From Chara braunii (taxonomy: Eukaryota > Streptophyta > Charophyceae > Charales > Characeae): DNA of 22,242 nt. The position numbers and the translations under genes were made by a program. The stretch is taken from positions 1,070,060 through 1,092,301 of the forward strand of contig BFEA01000405.1 in the NCBI GenBank assembly GCA_003427395.1, written 5' to 3'. Below are positions 1 to 8,643 of this stretch, piece by piece (the stretch's first letter is position 1; each line of letters begins with the position of its first letter). The notes under the pieces were generated by a model. That model worked only from the letters and a program-made list of their open reading frames with translations. It was not told the origin of the DNA and made no database searches.

Positions 1-540
1 CTTCCGCGGCCAGTTTCATATATACATACGCGGATGGGGGGGGGGTGAGGTTGGTCAAGCAAGGTGTGTCCGTGCCGTCGTCCTTGGTCCAGCTCGGGTG
101 GGCGTCGCGAATTCGAAAGTTGGCGGCGGAAAAAAAAAATGGCCACGAAAAAGGCGCGCAGTCCCGGATACGAATTCCCGCAAGCGATGGACGACGGCGT
201 GGGCGTCCCTTGCGGCTGACGGAGGCAATGTTCCTCGGCGGAAGCGTTTGGGTACGGGGTGGCGGCTGGGTGACGGCGGGCACGCGTAACGTACATGTAT
301 ACGTCCCAAGCACCATCTACGCCGTCACCATTGCTCGTCACTATTGTCGTCTTCGCAGGCGCACCTTCGTCATCGACGTGTACGCCATGCACTCCGGTCG
401 GCACGACGCAGCATCGCTGTTGTGCGCCCCTGCAGACGTGGAGTCTTCTTTACTTGGCGACGTTCACTTCCACAGTACCAGTTCTCGGCGATGGACATGA
501 ACGGGGGGTGAGTCGTGACACACTGAGCAAGGCGGAGAGG
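1..540. other. Region upstream of the transposase, no recognised gene
   Basis: A G10 run lies at 36-45 and a TATATA stretch at about 19-24. Short open frames cross this region on both strands but none resembles a known protein, and they overlap one another. The frame of the transposase stays open back to an ATG at 295, but that extension (295-540) is Ser/Thr/Pro/Cys-rich and unlike the family. I treat it as 5' flank or leader of the transposon. Confidence 0.4.
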
Positions 541-1879
541 ATGGCAGTGGTAGCGGTCGTCAACACCATCCTCATCCGGTGTCAATTGCAGAGGACCGAG
601 GGCAGGATTAAAGCGGCCATTCGCGCATGGCGGAAGAAGACGCTGCAGTCCATGAATGTGGACGAAGAGGGCAGTGGTGCCATTTGCGACGCCGTGCTGC
701 ACATCTGCTACGCCATGGGGTGTGGAGCGTTTCCCAGAGCGACGCCCAGGTGGTGGATGAAGCGACGGACAGGGCGGACGTGGGAGGATCTGCAGCAATG
801 CGACGACGCGACGGCGGACTACTTCAAGGACAAGCTGCGCATGTCGCCACGTGTGTTCCGAGAGATAGCGGAAACTCTGTCTCGCTTTCTTGAAAAGCGT
901 GTCACTTTCTAAAGGGAGCCCCTCCAGCCTGATCACATTATCGCGTACGCTTTGTACAGATGGGCGTCGCGGGAGATGTACGCGAGCGGGACATGCAGCT
1001 TCGGCATTGGCAGATCTTCTAGGTTGGTGGCTGTGCGGGATGTAACTACGGCGTTTCTGAGTGCATACCCTGACAAGATATCGTGGCCAACGGGGCTGCA
1101 GAAGGCGGTCGTCTTGCGCGCTTTCGCTGACAAGGGTTTCCCTAACTGCCATGGGTGCATCGACTGCACCCACATCTTCATCAACAAGCCAGCGGATTGC
1201 CCCGGGGAGGACTACTAGGACAAAAAACACGGTTTCTCCGTCCAGGCGCAGGTGGTCATCGATCTGAGCTTGCGTGTGCTGGATGTGTTAGTCGGATATC
1301 CGGGAAGTTGCCACGACGTGAGGATTGTCCACTTGTCAAGTTTATGGGCGCGCGTGGAGGCAGGGGAGTTTTTCACTGGCCCACCTGTCATGCTGCCTTT
1401 TGGTGTGCGGACGAACGGGTATCTGTTGGGCGACAACGATTATCCCCCCTCCGAATGGGTAGTCGTCCGCTACGGCGGTCTCTCACAACCCCCGTCGGAG
1501 TTGCGGTTCGACAACAAGCAAAAGACGGCGAGGGGAGCAGTTGAGAGCGCTTTTGGCAGACTGAAGGGGATGTGGAGGTTGTTCCTTCGCTCCCACAAGA
1601 GGAACATGGAGACGTTGCTGCAGCAATTCGTCGCCGTCTGCATTCTGCACAACATACTCATCGACGCGGGCATCCCCTTCGACAACAATCTACTGTGGGA
1701 GGGTGGGTCGGACGGTGTGCGTCACAGGATGGACCTTGGGATGCAGCAGTCCTTGAGGCAGATGTGTATAAAGTCGTCGACGGGGGATGCGCTAATTCTG
1801 CGGAACGCACTGGCGGAGCAAATGGGAGCACGAAGAAGGCGGGCAGCCGTGCGGAGCGGGCGGCTGCGATGGCCTTCGA

Positions 1880-1955
<76 letters not shown>

Positions 1956-1995
1956 GAACCGAGGGCAAACGTGGCTGCGGAGCGGGCGACTATGA
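541..1995 (+). pseudogene. PIF/Harbinger-type transposase (DDE_Tnp_4 family), two in-frame stop codons
   Basis: This is the catalytic transposase of a PIF/Harbinger DNA transposon, which cuts and pastes the element in the nucleus and usually needs a MYB/SANT-like partner. One frame runs the whole length with no frameshift, interrupted by TAA at 910-912 (codon 124) and TAG at 1216-1218 (codon 226). Codons are counted from the ATG at 541, chosen for its context (A at -3, G at +4) and because family-like sequence (MAVVAVVNTILIRCQ) begins there. A helix-turn-helix-like segment (SFGIGRSSRLVAVRDV) lies at about codons 156-171. The likely catalytic triad is D208 in GCIDCTH, D259 in GSCHDVRI and E335 in RGAVESAFGRLKGMW. 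The C-terminal block QQFVAVCILHNILIDAGIPF is typical of the family. The TAG falls where relatives have an aromatic residue (DY[Y/F]DRK). The frame then runs through a GA microsatellite (ER repeats), so the true end is probably near 1884. At about 450 codons to that point the length suits the family. The copy is inactive as written. Confidence 0.9.
1885..1952. repeat. (GA)34 microsatellite
   Basis: This is an uninterrupted 68-bp GA tract at the 3' end of the transposase frame. Because 68 is not a multiple of 3, length changes here would alter the end of the reading frame, but family-like sequence has already finished upstream. Confidence 0.98.
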
Positions 1996-2361
1996 TGGCG
2001 TCGGTGTGGCGAGAAATCGGACGGGTGGTCGTCCACGTTGGCGTCGTTGGGTGTGTCGTCGTTGTTTTCTACAAGTGGGAAGTTCACGGAGTGGTGCCTG
2101 TTTCATTGTGCATTGGCGCGCAAGACGTGCGTGTGTTTGGCAGTTTATGTTGGTGTTCTGTCGTACTGCGCCGCCGTAAGGAGGGTGTCGGCGGCTAGGG
2201 TTGATGGCGATGGCGCAGTGCAACGTGTCAGCGGCAGGGGTGACATCAGGCACGTGCACGTGCCGATCATAGTTATCGTCTAGTGTGCTGTCACCGTGAG
2301 TGACGTGTATGGTTTACGGAGTCAATTCCGGGGGTGTGCAATTTGTTTTCTGGATGTTGGG

Positions 2362-2367
2362 AATAAA
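2362..2367 (+). promoter_or_regulatory. Possible polyadenylation signal AATAAA
   Basis: A canonical AATAAA lies about 370 bp after the transposase frame closes, on the same strand and followed by T-rich sequence. It could serve the transposase transcript. A lone hexamer in moderately AT-rich DNA is weak evidence. Confidence 0.25.
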
Positions 2368-2808
2368 GTTGCCATGAAGGCTTGTTTTTTTCGAAAGTGT
2401 GACGTGTTGTGTTTTTACTACGAGTGACAATATTGTGTTCTTAGTTGATGACGAATGAAAAGTAAAAAATAGTAAGACGTTGTGTGTGTTATTCGTATTA
2501 CCTTCATTCGTTCCCGCATTTGGAATGTCGTGTATAAGCAACCCTCACTCTCTCATCATCCATTGGTTCGAGCAAACATCCCTCACCACTTTCCATCCCC
2601 CTTACCAAAGTTACCATAACAATCGTGAATGCAAAAAGAAAGCGGAATAAAAAGGAAGCGACAACAAGTTGTATACATTATGAATATCAATCAACAGAAC
2701 ACTGAATTCGTGAAAACCTAACAAAACCACAAAACCTACCATTTTTTTATAGCATGAAAAACGGTTGTCAGCAAGTACGGAAACTTGCAAGCCGACTATA
2801 AGGACACG

Positions 2809-3000
2809 ATGGCGGTTGTCCTGCATGCCGAGGGCGGCGACCTCAGGAAGGTCACGAGGATCCCTAAGTTGGAGGCAGAGCTAGTGGAGCTTCACGTTGA
2901 GGAGGAGAAGTTCAAGAGGTGCACAACAAAGCACGACGGCGATGAAGAAAACAAACGAGAGGAATATGGGCGGTGGGAACGACATCCGACACGGATGTAG
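2809..3000 (+). CDS. Short hypothetical ORF (63 aa), possibly an exon or gene fragment
   Basis: I do not recognise this product. The ATG at 2809 has A at -3 and G at +4. The protein is charged and probably helical (EAELVELHVEEEKFKR in the middle). The segment 2785-2990 is much richer in G+C than the AT-rich DNA on both sides, and the frame stays open upstream to 2758. A T-rich stretch ending in AG at 2743-2752 could be a splice acceptor, but the frame has a TGA at 2755-2757, so the exon model does not fit cleanly. It may be a captured gene fragment or chance. Confidence 0.2.
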   Translation: MAVVLHAEGGDLRKVTRIPKLEAELVELHVEEEKFKRCTTKHDGDEENKREEYGRWERHPTRM

Positions 3001-3129
3001 AAGCTATGTAGTTCATTTCTGCACGAGGATCGGGGGTGTTACTTATCGGAAAGCCACATGGTGGACTCGTGTGGGAGCTTCTGCGCGTGGGCTGTTATAT
3101 TTGACACATAAAAGAGAGCGTTTTTAACC

Positions 3130-3960
3130 GTTTCCCAAGAAAGGTGACAAAAAAACGAGCAAAAAGTCTAGCGATTCGCAAAATGTGCAAGAATTTTTTT
3201 TCCAGCAAAGAGCACGTTATAAGACCATAAGTTAGTCTTTGTAGATTGATAAAAAACATAGTTCAAACAAGACAATCTTTAAGGAGTTGCAAGGTCAACT
3301 CAAAAGATGTTATAAAAACAGTTTCAATCAAAACTCATTTATAAAACTATAAGTCGTTTTCAGCTGTTTGGTAAAAACCAGGCTATACGAAAACTAGTTT
3401 ATAGATCAATAAATTAATATTACTCCATTTTTAAGTTAACTGTAAAACCCTTGCCAAACAATATATGTTATGTAAAAAAATAATTCAAACAACTTTTGCT
3501 TGGGTGACATCTTCAAATTCTTAGCCAACCACGATTCAAAATTAAAAAATGGAAAAATGTTTCAATAAAAACCACTAGAAATCAAAATATTCAGTCATGT
3601 ACGAGTCAACATATCCAAGCGAATGTATTCGTGAACAGGAGAATATGTTTGTGTGTTTGGGAAATCCCCGAATAGGTTCGTCGTTCTACATACCTTATAG
3701 AACTATAAGATTATAAATATGATTTTTTAAGATAAACAAAAAATTGGGATATTTCGGTTCTTGAACAATGAGTGTTTTGCAAGGCAGTGACTTTTTGTAA
3801 AAAACCTTGCTTCTCCAATGGTTCTGAAAAAGTATTTTTCTATTCCTTTTTTCCGGTTCATTTACTTCACATCGAATTTCGTTCATGTAGGAGGCCTGAA
3901 AAATGTACTATCAAAATCTTTAAAAAATTTTGCGCAACCCTAACAATTTTTTTTTTTAGG
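3130..3960. repeat. AT-rich non-coding block with a recurring TTATAAAACTATAAGT-like motif
   Basis: This long AT-rich stretch has no credible gene. A degenerate 16-bp motif resembling TTATAAAACTATAAGT recurs at 3217-3232, 3339-3354, about 3398-3413 and 3695-3710. Around 3312-3420 two adjacent segments align with a period of about 60 bp, each starting with TAAAAAC and ending with the motif. This suggests an old, diverged tandem repeat or the interior of a non-autonomous element. Confidence 0.4.
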
Positions 3961-4099
3961 TTTTCACGAATTCTATGTTCTAGATGTTCGCTTCAAACCA
4001 CCACTACCTCCAAGCCTGTTTTTGCCGAGCCTGAATTTCACCGCGCACGGAGTTTTCCCGAGTCTGTGTCCCATTGTATTCTCTTTTCTGGTACCCGTC

Positions 4100-4126
4100 A
4101 AAAAAAAAAAAAAAAAAAAAAAAAAA
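4100..4126. repeat. Poly-A tract (A27), with further A-rich runs to 4230
   Basis: An uninterrupted A run is followed by A-rich blocks at 4127-4136 and 4194-4230. They could be the tail of a retroposed sequence on the plus strand, but no body of a LINE or SINE is recognisable upstream. Confidence 0.8.
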
Positions 4127-4240
4127 GGAAAAAAATAAAGACGGATACACAAGAGAGTCTGCCAAAAGGGTTATCTGACAACAAGAAAACACGGAAAAAA
4201 AAAAAAAAAAAGGAAAAAAAAAAGGAAAAAATGCAACAAA

Positions 4241-4396
4241 TCTTTGGACGTGAAAGCAGCTGGATACAAAACATTTGGCACAAATGAGAATATGCCCTAC
4301 CAACGGGCGTTACAACCCTCAACACGCACAGGTGTACGGAAAAAAAAAGCAAAAACAGCAATGACTCTTTGGACGTAAAAGCAGCTGGATACAGAA
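4241..4396. repeat. Direct repeat pair, 31-bp core, 125 bp apart
   Basis: The cores at 4241-4271 and 4366-4396 match at 29 of 31 positions (TCTTTGGACGT, then AAAGCAGCTGGATACA). Each is preceded by an A-rich run, and similarity fades to about 4293 and 4420. This is a diverged tandem duplication with a unit near 125 bp that includes the A-rich segment. Confidence 0.7.
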
Positions 4397-4754
4397 TCTT
4401 GAGTACATGTGAGAGTGCCATGTTGGTTGCAACTGTCAGTAGTTCGTGGAAAACGCCCTGCCTCGTGGAGGCCTAAATGTTTTGTTTTTGCCAACCCTCG
4501 CCCGGACCCCAGAACTTTGCGCTTGACGTCATTTTGCCGAATGGGACTACAGCTTGGAAAGGTATTGGTGGTTTAACAGATGCGAACATCGATTTGCCAT
4601 TATCAAAAAAAAAAAATAAAGAAAACAAAACGTTCATGACACCCCCCCACGACAACCGATCCGCCATAGTGATGACGACCATCATGGGGACGTCCACTCC
4701 CATGACCGATCACGAAGCCTTCCCCACCCCCCCTCTCTAACGTCTACACCAAGC

Positions 4755-5183
4755 ATGTTTCAAACGAAAAGAAACCACCCCCCTCCAAGCCCCCCCCCTC
4801 CCCGTCTTACATCTCTCCCGTCTTCACCACCAAAGATTTGTTGGCGAGAACCTCCCTTCCCGCCACTACCACCACCAAACCACAAGCATGACGAACACGC
4901 ACATGCACGACGACCTCCCCGATCCCCCATCCCACGTCACCGTCTCTTCGGGTCAAACTTGAACGACGACCACCCTACCCCATCCTACGATGGCGACGAC
5001 CAAGACGGGCGCCATGAACACGGCATCACCCCCCCCCCGCTGCCTTCATCGTTGGCTTTGTCATCGTCTTCCTCTTCCGGGGGCCCTGTGCCCAGCCAAT
5101 CCAGCTTCTTCGCCTCTATCGGGGAAGACAACGTGGCGTCGTGTGAGAACTTTATGCCGATGGACGCCCAGTCGAGGATGTAA
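4755..5183 (+). CDS. Doubtful proline-rich ORF (142 aa)
   Basis: I do not recognise this frame. Its first half is low-complexity Pro/His/Arg-rich. Its second half is Asp/Ser-rich, ending in SSFFASIGEDNVASCENFMP. The same frame continues past the stop at 5181-5183 with only one more stop (5256-5258) for about 300 bp, so it may be a decayed or spliced gene. The opposite strand (5365-4985) is also open and reads as an acidic protein (PPEEEDDDKANDEGSGGG), so the coding strand is uncertain. It lies between the two Harbinger genes and may be internal transposon sequence or simple-sequence DNA. Confidence 0.2.
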   Translation: MFQTKRNHPPPSPPPPRLTSLPSSPPKICWREPPFPPLPPPNHKHDEHAHARRPPRSPIPRHRLFGSNLNDDHPTPSYDGDDQDGRHEHGITPPPLPSSLALSSSSSSGGPVPSQSSFFASIGEDNVASCENFMPMDAQSRM

Positions 5184-5420
5184 ACTGGAGGCTCTATTAA
5201 AGTAATGGGGGGTCTCGCCAAGCTGTCCGTGATGACGGTCGCAACTTGCACGATATGGAGATGAGCATCGAATGAGCGATGCATGGATGCGACGAGCGTT
5301 GGCTTTGCCGTCAGTTGGACGAAAACGGTAAACCCACCCGTCGTAATGCGCGCGATGATCGTCACCGGCCATCCGCATGAGCCACATGGTCGCCGCGACC
5401 ATGATCCTCATCACGTCGGC

Positions 5421-5470
5421 GAGAGAGAGAGAGAGGGAAAACAGAGAGATAGAGTGAGAGACATAAGTAC

Positions 5471-5526
<56 letters not shown>

Positions 5527-5575
5527 CAGAGACATAGAGTGAGAGACACAAGTACATGAGAGAAAGGGAGAGACA
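5421..5575. repeat. Composite GA microsatellite with a 38-bp interspersed unit
   Basis: Two GA tracts (5421-5435 and about 5473-5520) alternate with two near-identical 38-bp segments at 5435-5472 and 5520-5557, which start GGGAAAACAGAGA and end AAGTACAT. The higher-order unit is about 85 bp. Unequal exchange or slippage between GA tracts would produce this pattern. Confidence 0.85.
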
Positions 5576-5902
5576 CAAAGCAAATCGAAGTCGTCAAAGG
5601 AAAGTGCATTCTACACTTCATCGGCGCCAATTCAAATTCAGAGATGACGGAATTATCCGTCCCGCCACACGGCAAAAGCCTACAACCAAAAAAAAGACAA
5701 ACGAAAACAGAAACCAAACGTCACAGGAGGAGTCATCCAGCCAATCGGACCACCACCCACTTCCCTGGCCAGCACGGCCAATCCAGGACGGGCACGTCGA
5801 CGACGGCCCGGTGACGGCTACATTGGTGACGGAAAGGCTCGCACTTTCGGCCCGTCCACATCAATGGAAGCCGCCATGCGCACAACGGAGGCGGCACGAA
5901 CA

Positions 5903-6707
5903 CTAACGCTCGTGGATGGACTTCGCTATCTCCATCAGAGCGTTGCACATAAGTCCGTTGACTTCGTCGGACGCTGCGTAGTGCTGTTTCTGCACTTCAA
6001 CCTCCGCTTCGAACGCCTCGCACTGCCGTATTTGGATGGAGCACTGACGCTTGTTGTTGCTCTCCATCGTCGATGCCATTAGCGCCCCGTGCTTCTCCAT
6101 GCAATCCGTCATCGCTTCGAAAGTTTGCGTGCTCTTCCGCTCGCTGAAACCGCCTGGGCTACCCGTCGTTTGAGAAGAACCTTTCGTCGACCCGTCGTCA
6201 CCGTCGTTGCCGTCGTCCTGCTCTGCACCAGCGTCCCCGTTGCCCACAGATTCAGGATCTGCAGAAGAGGCAGACGGGAGACGCACACCATTCGGAGCAC
6301 CAGTGTCGGCGACGTTCTTGGGGTTGATGGTGTGGTTCTTGGCGGTCGACCCCAGACTCACCAATATCTCATCGTAAACTGCACGATCCATGTTGAAATT
6401 GAAGCCCTTCGACGTGCTCTCCTTCCGAGAGAATTGGAAGAAGTCTTGTTTCCCTAACAAGCCTTGGATGGAAGTGATGCACCTTCTTGAACTGCTGCAT
6501 CAGATTGTCCCATTTCTTCCCGCACCGATCTGCATCTCTGTCGACGCCCACCTTTTTCAACCTCTGCGCCACATCCAGCCACTTCCATTCTCTCGGCTTC
6601 ATCCGAGCGCTTCCAGCCACATCCAGCCTCTTCCAGCCACTTCCTACATCAAAATTTAATGAACATGTCAGGGGACATTGACGATTTCCAAATGGCCAAG
6701 TGCGCAC
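5903..6707 (-). pseudogene. MYB/SANT-like DNA-binding protein of a PIF/Harbinger element, frameshifted and N-terminally truncated
   Basis: This is the second protein of PIF/Harbinger transposons, thought to bind DNA and help the transposase into the nucleus and onto the element ends. Reading minus from 6707, residues 35-79 carry the last two helices of a trihelix/MYB-like domain (ARMKPREWKWLDVAQRLK, then CGKKWDNLMQQFKK) with W41, W43 and W66. The frame then shifts at about 6467-6470, where four extra nucleotides sit after the HHF codons. The continuation is the frame 6460-5903, beginning GKQDFFQFSRKE. It passes through an acidic Ser/Gly/Asp linker and ends in a helical, probably coiled-coil C-terminus (FEAEVEVQKQHYAASDEV). 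The first helix of the domain is absent. In its place lies a 20-bp near-duplicate of the gene's own sequence. The gene converges on the transposase at 541-1995. Confidence 0.82.
6568..6635. repeat. 20-bp duplication inside the MYB/SANT-like gene (19/20 identical, offset 48 bp)
   Basis: Segments 6568-6587 and 6616-6635 match at 19 of 20 positions. In the protein this places WKRLDVA 16 residues before WKWLDVA. The duplication sits exactly where the missing first part of the SANT-like domain should be. Confidence 0.85.
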
Positions 6708-7140
6708 GGCCTACGTCAAAAGAACATTAAAATAAGAAGTAGTCCCCGCCAGAGTTTGAGGCACTTGTCCTTCGGATGTGGCACCGATAACCCCCTGAGC
6801 GGAATCTCTGGGTGTATTCACGCTAGCACTTTCCAAGATGTATCTGACTGCAATTACAGCCAGACCGAATGAATCTGACTGCAAGCACTTCCAGAGCTTC
6901 ATCCAAAAAGTCGTACTGTGAGTAATGTGCCCTTGCAGTTGAAACACAAGAGCATCTAGCTAGGAGCAGTATCTTATAAAAGTGGTAGCCGTCTCCTGAA
7001 ATGGAGGCACCCGCAAGTTCTAAAAACCTTCTCCGAACCTATGGAAAAGAGCCTAGAGAGAAGTCGCCCTGCCATACATAGCTGGTCGAGGCATATCCGT
7101 GATCATGAAGGTGGATGGTCTAGGTTGAAGGGTCTTTGTG
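6708..7140. other. No recognisable gene
   Basis: Short open frames exist on both strands, none family-like. I looked for the missing N-terminal helix of the MYB/SANT-like domain on the minus strand and did not find it. Confidence 0.4.
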
Positions 7141-7166
7141 ACAGGTGTGCTACCATGAGATGTGGT

Positions 7167-7215
7167 CACACGCACGCGTGCGCGTGTCTGTGAGTGTGTG
7201 TGTATGTGTGTGTGT

Positions 7216-7289
<74 letters not shown>
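7167..7289. repeat. Compound microsatellite: alternating CG/CA block, (GT)n, then (GA)n
   Basis: Positions 7167-7187 are 21 bp of strictly alternating pyrimidine-purine with several CG steps, including the 12-bp palindrome CGCACGCGTGCG at 7171-7182. This is followed by a slightly interrupted GT tract (about 7192-7252) and a GA tract (7252-7289). The first two parts suit left-handed Z-DNA and the GA part suits triplex DNA. Confidence 0.95.
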
Positions 7290-7291
<2 letters not shown>

Positions 7292-7297
7292 CCGTTA

Positions 7298-7330
7298 TAT
7301 AACAGCAGAGATTTCGTCAAAACGGACATT
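7298..7330. repeat. Left member of a 30-bp inverted pair (partner 9367-9396)
   Basis: The reverse complement of this stretch reads AAATGTCCGTTTTGACGAAAT, then a short spacer, then GCTGTTAT. The plus strand at 9367-9396 has the same series with one substitution and a 3-nt indel. The pair brackets about 2.1 kb. No clear target-site duplication is visible, so a terminal-inverted-repeat reading is tentative. Confidence 0.4.
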
Positions 7331-7432
7331 TTTATTTTATTTTTTTGAAGGAAATTGAAAATCCAAACTGTGGCCAAATTTGATGAAATTTAGTGTACGG
7401 TAACCTCGTTTTCAGAACGACCTACCACCTCT

Positions 7433-7466
7433 ATGTATCTGGACTCAGCCGAAAGTCCACATACAT
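7433..7466. repeat. Imperfect hairpin, 13-bp arms, 8-nt loop
   Basis: Arms 7433-7445 (ATGTATCTGGACT) and 7454-7466 pair at 12 of 13 positions around the loop. It is a local stem-loop of unknown role. Confidence 0.6.
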
Positions 7467-7857
7467 CCAGGGGTGCCAGTACAGGACTCGCGGCCCCACT
7501 GACCAAATGCACAAAAGACACAGTTTATGACGATGTAACTCTCCACGCTCTAGTGCATGGCTCACTCTAATTTTGCACATTTGGTTGGTTGAGTTGTGCG
7601 GAGATGCCCTTCACCCTCATTGCAGCAGTTCCATAGCCTTCCCAAAGTCTTATGCTGTGTGGCAAACCCCAAATACTCCGAAACACGAAGTATGCCACTT
7701 GTCACTTGCAAAGCATTGCGAAGCAAACAGCATTGCAAAGACGAATGTCACGAAAATGAATGAATGGCTGCTTGTCAGTGCTTGCCAGTGCTTGACAATG
7801 ATGGCACACATCCGTCATTAAAACCACCAGCACTTTCTGCAGATATTGAACGTGCGT

Positions 7858-7943
7858 GTTCTGAACTTGGATGGGTTTTGCATTCAGAAACTGAACACGA
7901 GTTCTGAACTTGGATGGGTTTTGCATTCGGAAACTGGACGCGA
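7858..7943. repeat. 43-bp tandem duplication
   Basis: Copies 7858-7900 and 7901-7943 differ at only three sites, all A in the first and G in the second. The unit starts GTTCTGAACTTGGATGGG. It is not part of a recognised gene. Confidence 0.95.
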
Positions 7944-8227
7944 GTTCAATGAACGCGCTCTCTCGCATTCTCTTAGTATTATGTTATGTTTTCATCTGTG
8001 CAATTTTTTTTCCTTTTTTCTTTTTACCAGTATGATAGTCTCTTTATTAGGGCTGAGTGCCGAAGGCAAGATATCCAATGTCAAAAAAAGAGAAGAGCGG
8101 GGGGGGGGTCCAAATTGAGGGGTGGTTCAACTCTGTTCTGACTCGTGAGTCAGTTGCAGGCTATTTTTTAGTACCTTTTTTTTTTTTTCCCCCGAGAAAC
8201 TCATTTTTTTTTATTTTTTTTTTTAAA

Positions 8228-8480
8228 ACTATACTCTTCTCTCAATTTTTCCTCACACTACCTACCTACCACTACTCCTACCTATAGGCATACGGGGAAA
8301 CCAGTAGCATACCAGAGCCGTGTTCCAGAGCCGTGTTTTTACGGCCCCTCGAGCCTGCAGGATACTGGCCAGGGGACGGCCGGTAGCACCAGGGATAAAG
8401 CGGACCAATCCCCTGTGCCTCCCCTCAGGCCCGTCCCCTACGAACATAGCAGACTCTGCTTAATGCTGATCAGATCCAGC
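8228..8480 (-). mobile_element. tRNA-derived SINE, minus orientation, lacking its own tRNA head
   Basis: Read on the minus strand, this segment matches the body and tail of the copy at 9531-9900. Shared blocks include the palindromic AGCAGA/TCTGCT element, GGGGAGGCACAGG, GAACACGG, CCCCGTATGCC, the GGTAGGTAGGTAG run and TTGAGAGAAGA. After the last shared block the minus strand continues into A-rich sequence (T-rich at 8167-8227 on plus), which fits a retroposon tail. At the other end the similarity stops at about 8480, where a plus-oriented tRNA-like head begins. The copy therefore seems 5'-truncated at that junction. Confidence 0.7.
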
Positions 8481-8606
8481 GGCCTAGCTCAGTTGGTAAG
8501 GCTCGCAAGTGGCATTCAGGAGGTCATGGCTTTAATCCCGATTGGCCTCATGCCTTCCTGAGAAACTCCTTTAATTGCAGGCCCACTATCTTTTTTTTTT
8601 TTTTTT
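8481..8606 (+). mobile_element. tRNA-like SINE head, plus orientation, followed by a poly-T run
   Basis: TAGCTCAGTTGG at 8485-8496 fits the RNA polymerase III A-box consensus TRGCNNAGYNGG exactly. A degenerate B box (GGCTTTAATCCC, 8528-8539) lies at tRNA-like spacing. It shares GGTAAGG, GGCATTCA and TGGCCTCATG with the head at 9531-9600 but diverges after TTCCTG. A T run at about 8591-8606 may be a pol III terminator. The pairing of the acceptor and T stems is too poor for a functional tRNA. Confidence 0.55.
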
Positions 8607-8643
8607 GACAAGTGCATTTGAGTCTATGGGCCTCGCCGCACCA

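Noticed and set aside
370-1230. 286-residue minus-strand ORF opposite the transposase
   Set aside because: It is the antisense shadow of a well-supported transposase frame and has no family-like content.
1885-1995. Arg-Glu repeat domain at the transposase C-terminus
   Set aside because: It is the translation of a GA microsatellite; family-like sequence ends before it, so it is not a real domain.
4004-4421. Phe/Lys-rich ORFs on both strands
   Set aside because: They are poly-A and poly-T tracts read as Lys or Phe runs, without any conserved core.
5061-5717. 218-residue minus-strand ORF with Ser-Leu repeats
   Set aside because: Its core is the antisense translation of the GA tracts and the rest is unrecognisable; the length is an effect of low complexity.
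8481-8560. Functional tRNA gene
   Set aside because: The A box is exact but the B box is degenerate, the T stem and acceptor stem do not pair well, and the sequence belongs to a SINE family present nearby.
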